From an uncultured Bacteroides sp. (GTDB taxonomy: Bacteria; Bacteroidota; Bacteroidia; Bacteroidales; Bacteroidaceae), in NCBI GenBank assembly GCA_900546355.1, contig URCM01000127.1, positions 1-6,815 on the forward strand: a DNA stretch of 6,815 nucleotides. Reading direction: 5' to 3'. Positions 6,135 through 6,815 of this stretch are shown piece after piece (positions within the stretch are counted from its first letter, which is position 1; each line of letters begins with the position of its first letter). The notes beneath the pieces were generated by a model, which searched no databases, was not told the DNA's origin, and saw nothing but the letters and a program-made list of their open reading frames with translations. The translations under genes and the position numbers were made by a program.

Positions 6135-6755
6135 ATGAAAAAGAATATGATTGTAAAAAGTGTGTTTGCGTTTGCCTTATGCTTCTTCTTCAGCGGGATA
6201 AGCCATGCGCAAGACTGGAAGTCGATTCTTACGGGTGTCGCTAATGCGATAACGGATGGTAAGGTTGACGCGGCGGTGTTCTCAATAGAAGGTACGTGGC
6301 ATTATACCGGTCCCGATTGTAAGTTCACCAGCAATAACCTGTTGGCAAAGGCAGGAGGAGAGGTCGCTTCGAAGAAAGTGGAAGAGAAGATGACCGGTAT
6401 TTTGGATAAGTTAGGTTTCTCTGAAGGATGTACTTATACTTTTAATGAGGACGGAACGTATAGTTCTACCGTTAAGGGACATACGACCAATGGCACTTAC
6501 ACGTATGATGCCGAGACGAATGAATTGCAGTTGAAAACCAAATTGGGCTTGAAGTTTAATGCAGTTGTATCGCATAATGCATTGCAGCCGAAAAAAATGG
6601 GGCTGCTTTTTAAGGCGGATAAGGTAATGTCGTTGATGCAGACCATAGGTAGTGTCTTGGGTAGCAGTTCTTCCAATTCAATATTGGGTACCGCCAATTC
6701 GTTATTGGATGAATACGATGGTTTGCAATTGGGCTTTGCCTTAGAGAAGCAATGA
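6135..6755 (+). CDS. Secreted DUF4923-like (lipocalin-like) protein
   Basis: The protein has 206 residues. A signal peptide covers 1-25 (basic start, hydrophobic FAFALCFFF, SHA before QD as signal peptidase I site), so the product is exported, probably to the periplasm. The pattern IEGTWHYTGPDCKF at 51-64, YTFNEDGTYSSTVKG at 101-115, and GTYTYDAETNELQLKTKLG at 120-138 shows short antiparallel strands with turn residues, as in lipocalin-like domains, and fits the Bacteroidales DUF4923 family as I remember it. Cys62 and Cys99 could form a disulfide. A Ser-rich stretch (SSSSNS, 177-182) lies between two helices near the C-terminus. No function is known. It is the third gene of the apparent nadC operon; there is no Shine-Dalgarno sequence, only an A/T-rich 10-base gap. 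The window ends 60 bases after its stop, with no convincing terminator. Confidence 0.78.
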   Translation: MKKNMIVKSVFAFALCFFFSGISHAQDWKSILTGVANAITDGKVDAAVFSIEGTWHYTGPDCKFTSNNLLAKAGGEVASKKVEEKMTGILDKLGFSEGCTYTFNEDGTYSSTVKGHTTNGTYTYDAETNELQLKTKLGLKFNAVVSHNALQPKKMGLLFKADKVMSLMQTIGSVLGSSSSNSILGTANSLLDEYDGLQLGFALEKQ

Positions 6756-6815
6756 GAAAGTGAGAAGCTGTTTTGAATTTCTCCAAAAAGTTTTTCTTGG
6801 CTTGATGTATCCGTT

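Noticed and set aside
6754..6800. Possible terminator after the DUF4923-like gene (GAGAAA/TTTCTC and CCAA...TTGG pairs)
   Set aside because: The first pair has an 18-base loop and the second a mismatch in a short A/T-rich stem; neither forms a convincing hairpin with a T-tract.

Overview
The window looks like a chromosomal segment of a gut-type Bacteroidales bacterium (Bacteroides, Phocaeicola or a close relative). Three things point there. All four main promoters carry the Bacteroidetes -7 element TAnnTTTG. Translation starts mostly lack a Shine-Dalgarno sequence and sit behind A-rich leaders. Several proteins belong to Bacteroidales-typical families: a surface lipoprotein with an acidic stretch after its cysteine, a 6-bladed beta-propeller lipoprotein and a DUF4923-like protein. 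No mobile element, CRISPR array, tRNA or rRNA was seen, and no gene-free stretch exceeds 300 bases.

Left part, 1-2356, minus strand: a two-gene transcription unit reads toward the left edge. The first gene encodes a porin-like outer-membrane beta-barrel protein with a strikingly glutamate-rich loop. After 47 bases comes an imelysin-family (M75-like) lipoprotein, cut by the window edge after 320 codons. Imelysin-like proteins are linked to iron uptake, so this is probably the start of a surface metal/iron acquisition operon. Its promoter at 2390-2420 is flanked by an operator-like cluster (2419-2460) with a 16-bp palindrome and an 11-bp direct repeat.

Middle part, 2461-3449: an AlkD-family DNA alkylation repair gene (+) is transcribed divergently from the porin. 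It converges on rlmH, and the space between them holds three tandem 16-bp palindromes built on CAGGACTGCAGTCCTG, inside a doubtful 63-codon ORF that abuts the rlmH stop codon.

Right part, 3450-6815: rlmH (-), for 23S rRNA pseudouridine-1915 methylation, and nadC (+), for NAD synthesis, diverge from a compact pair of overlapping promoters. nadC is followed at short distance by a 6-bladed beta-propeller lipoprotein gene (13 bases) and a secreted DUF4923-like gene (10 bases). These three probably form one operon, although nothing in the sequence ties the two envelope proteins to NAD metabolism.

Most of the window is ordinary conserved Bacteroidales content. The points most worth a second look are the palindrome array, the operator-like cluster, the overlapping divergent promoters and the acidic porin loop.
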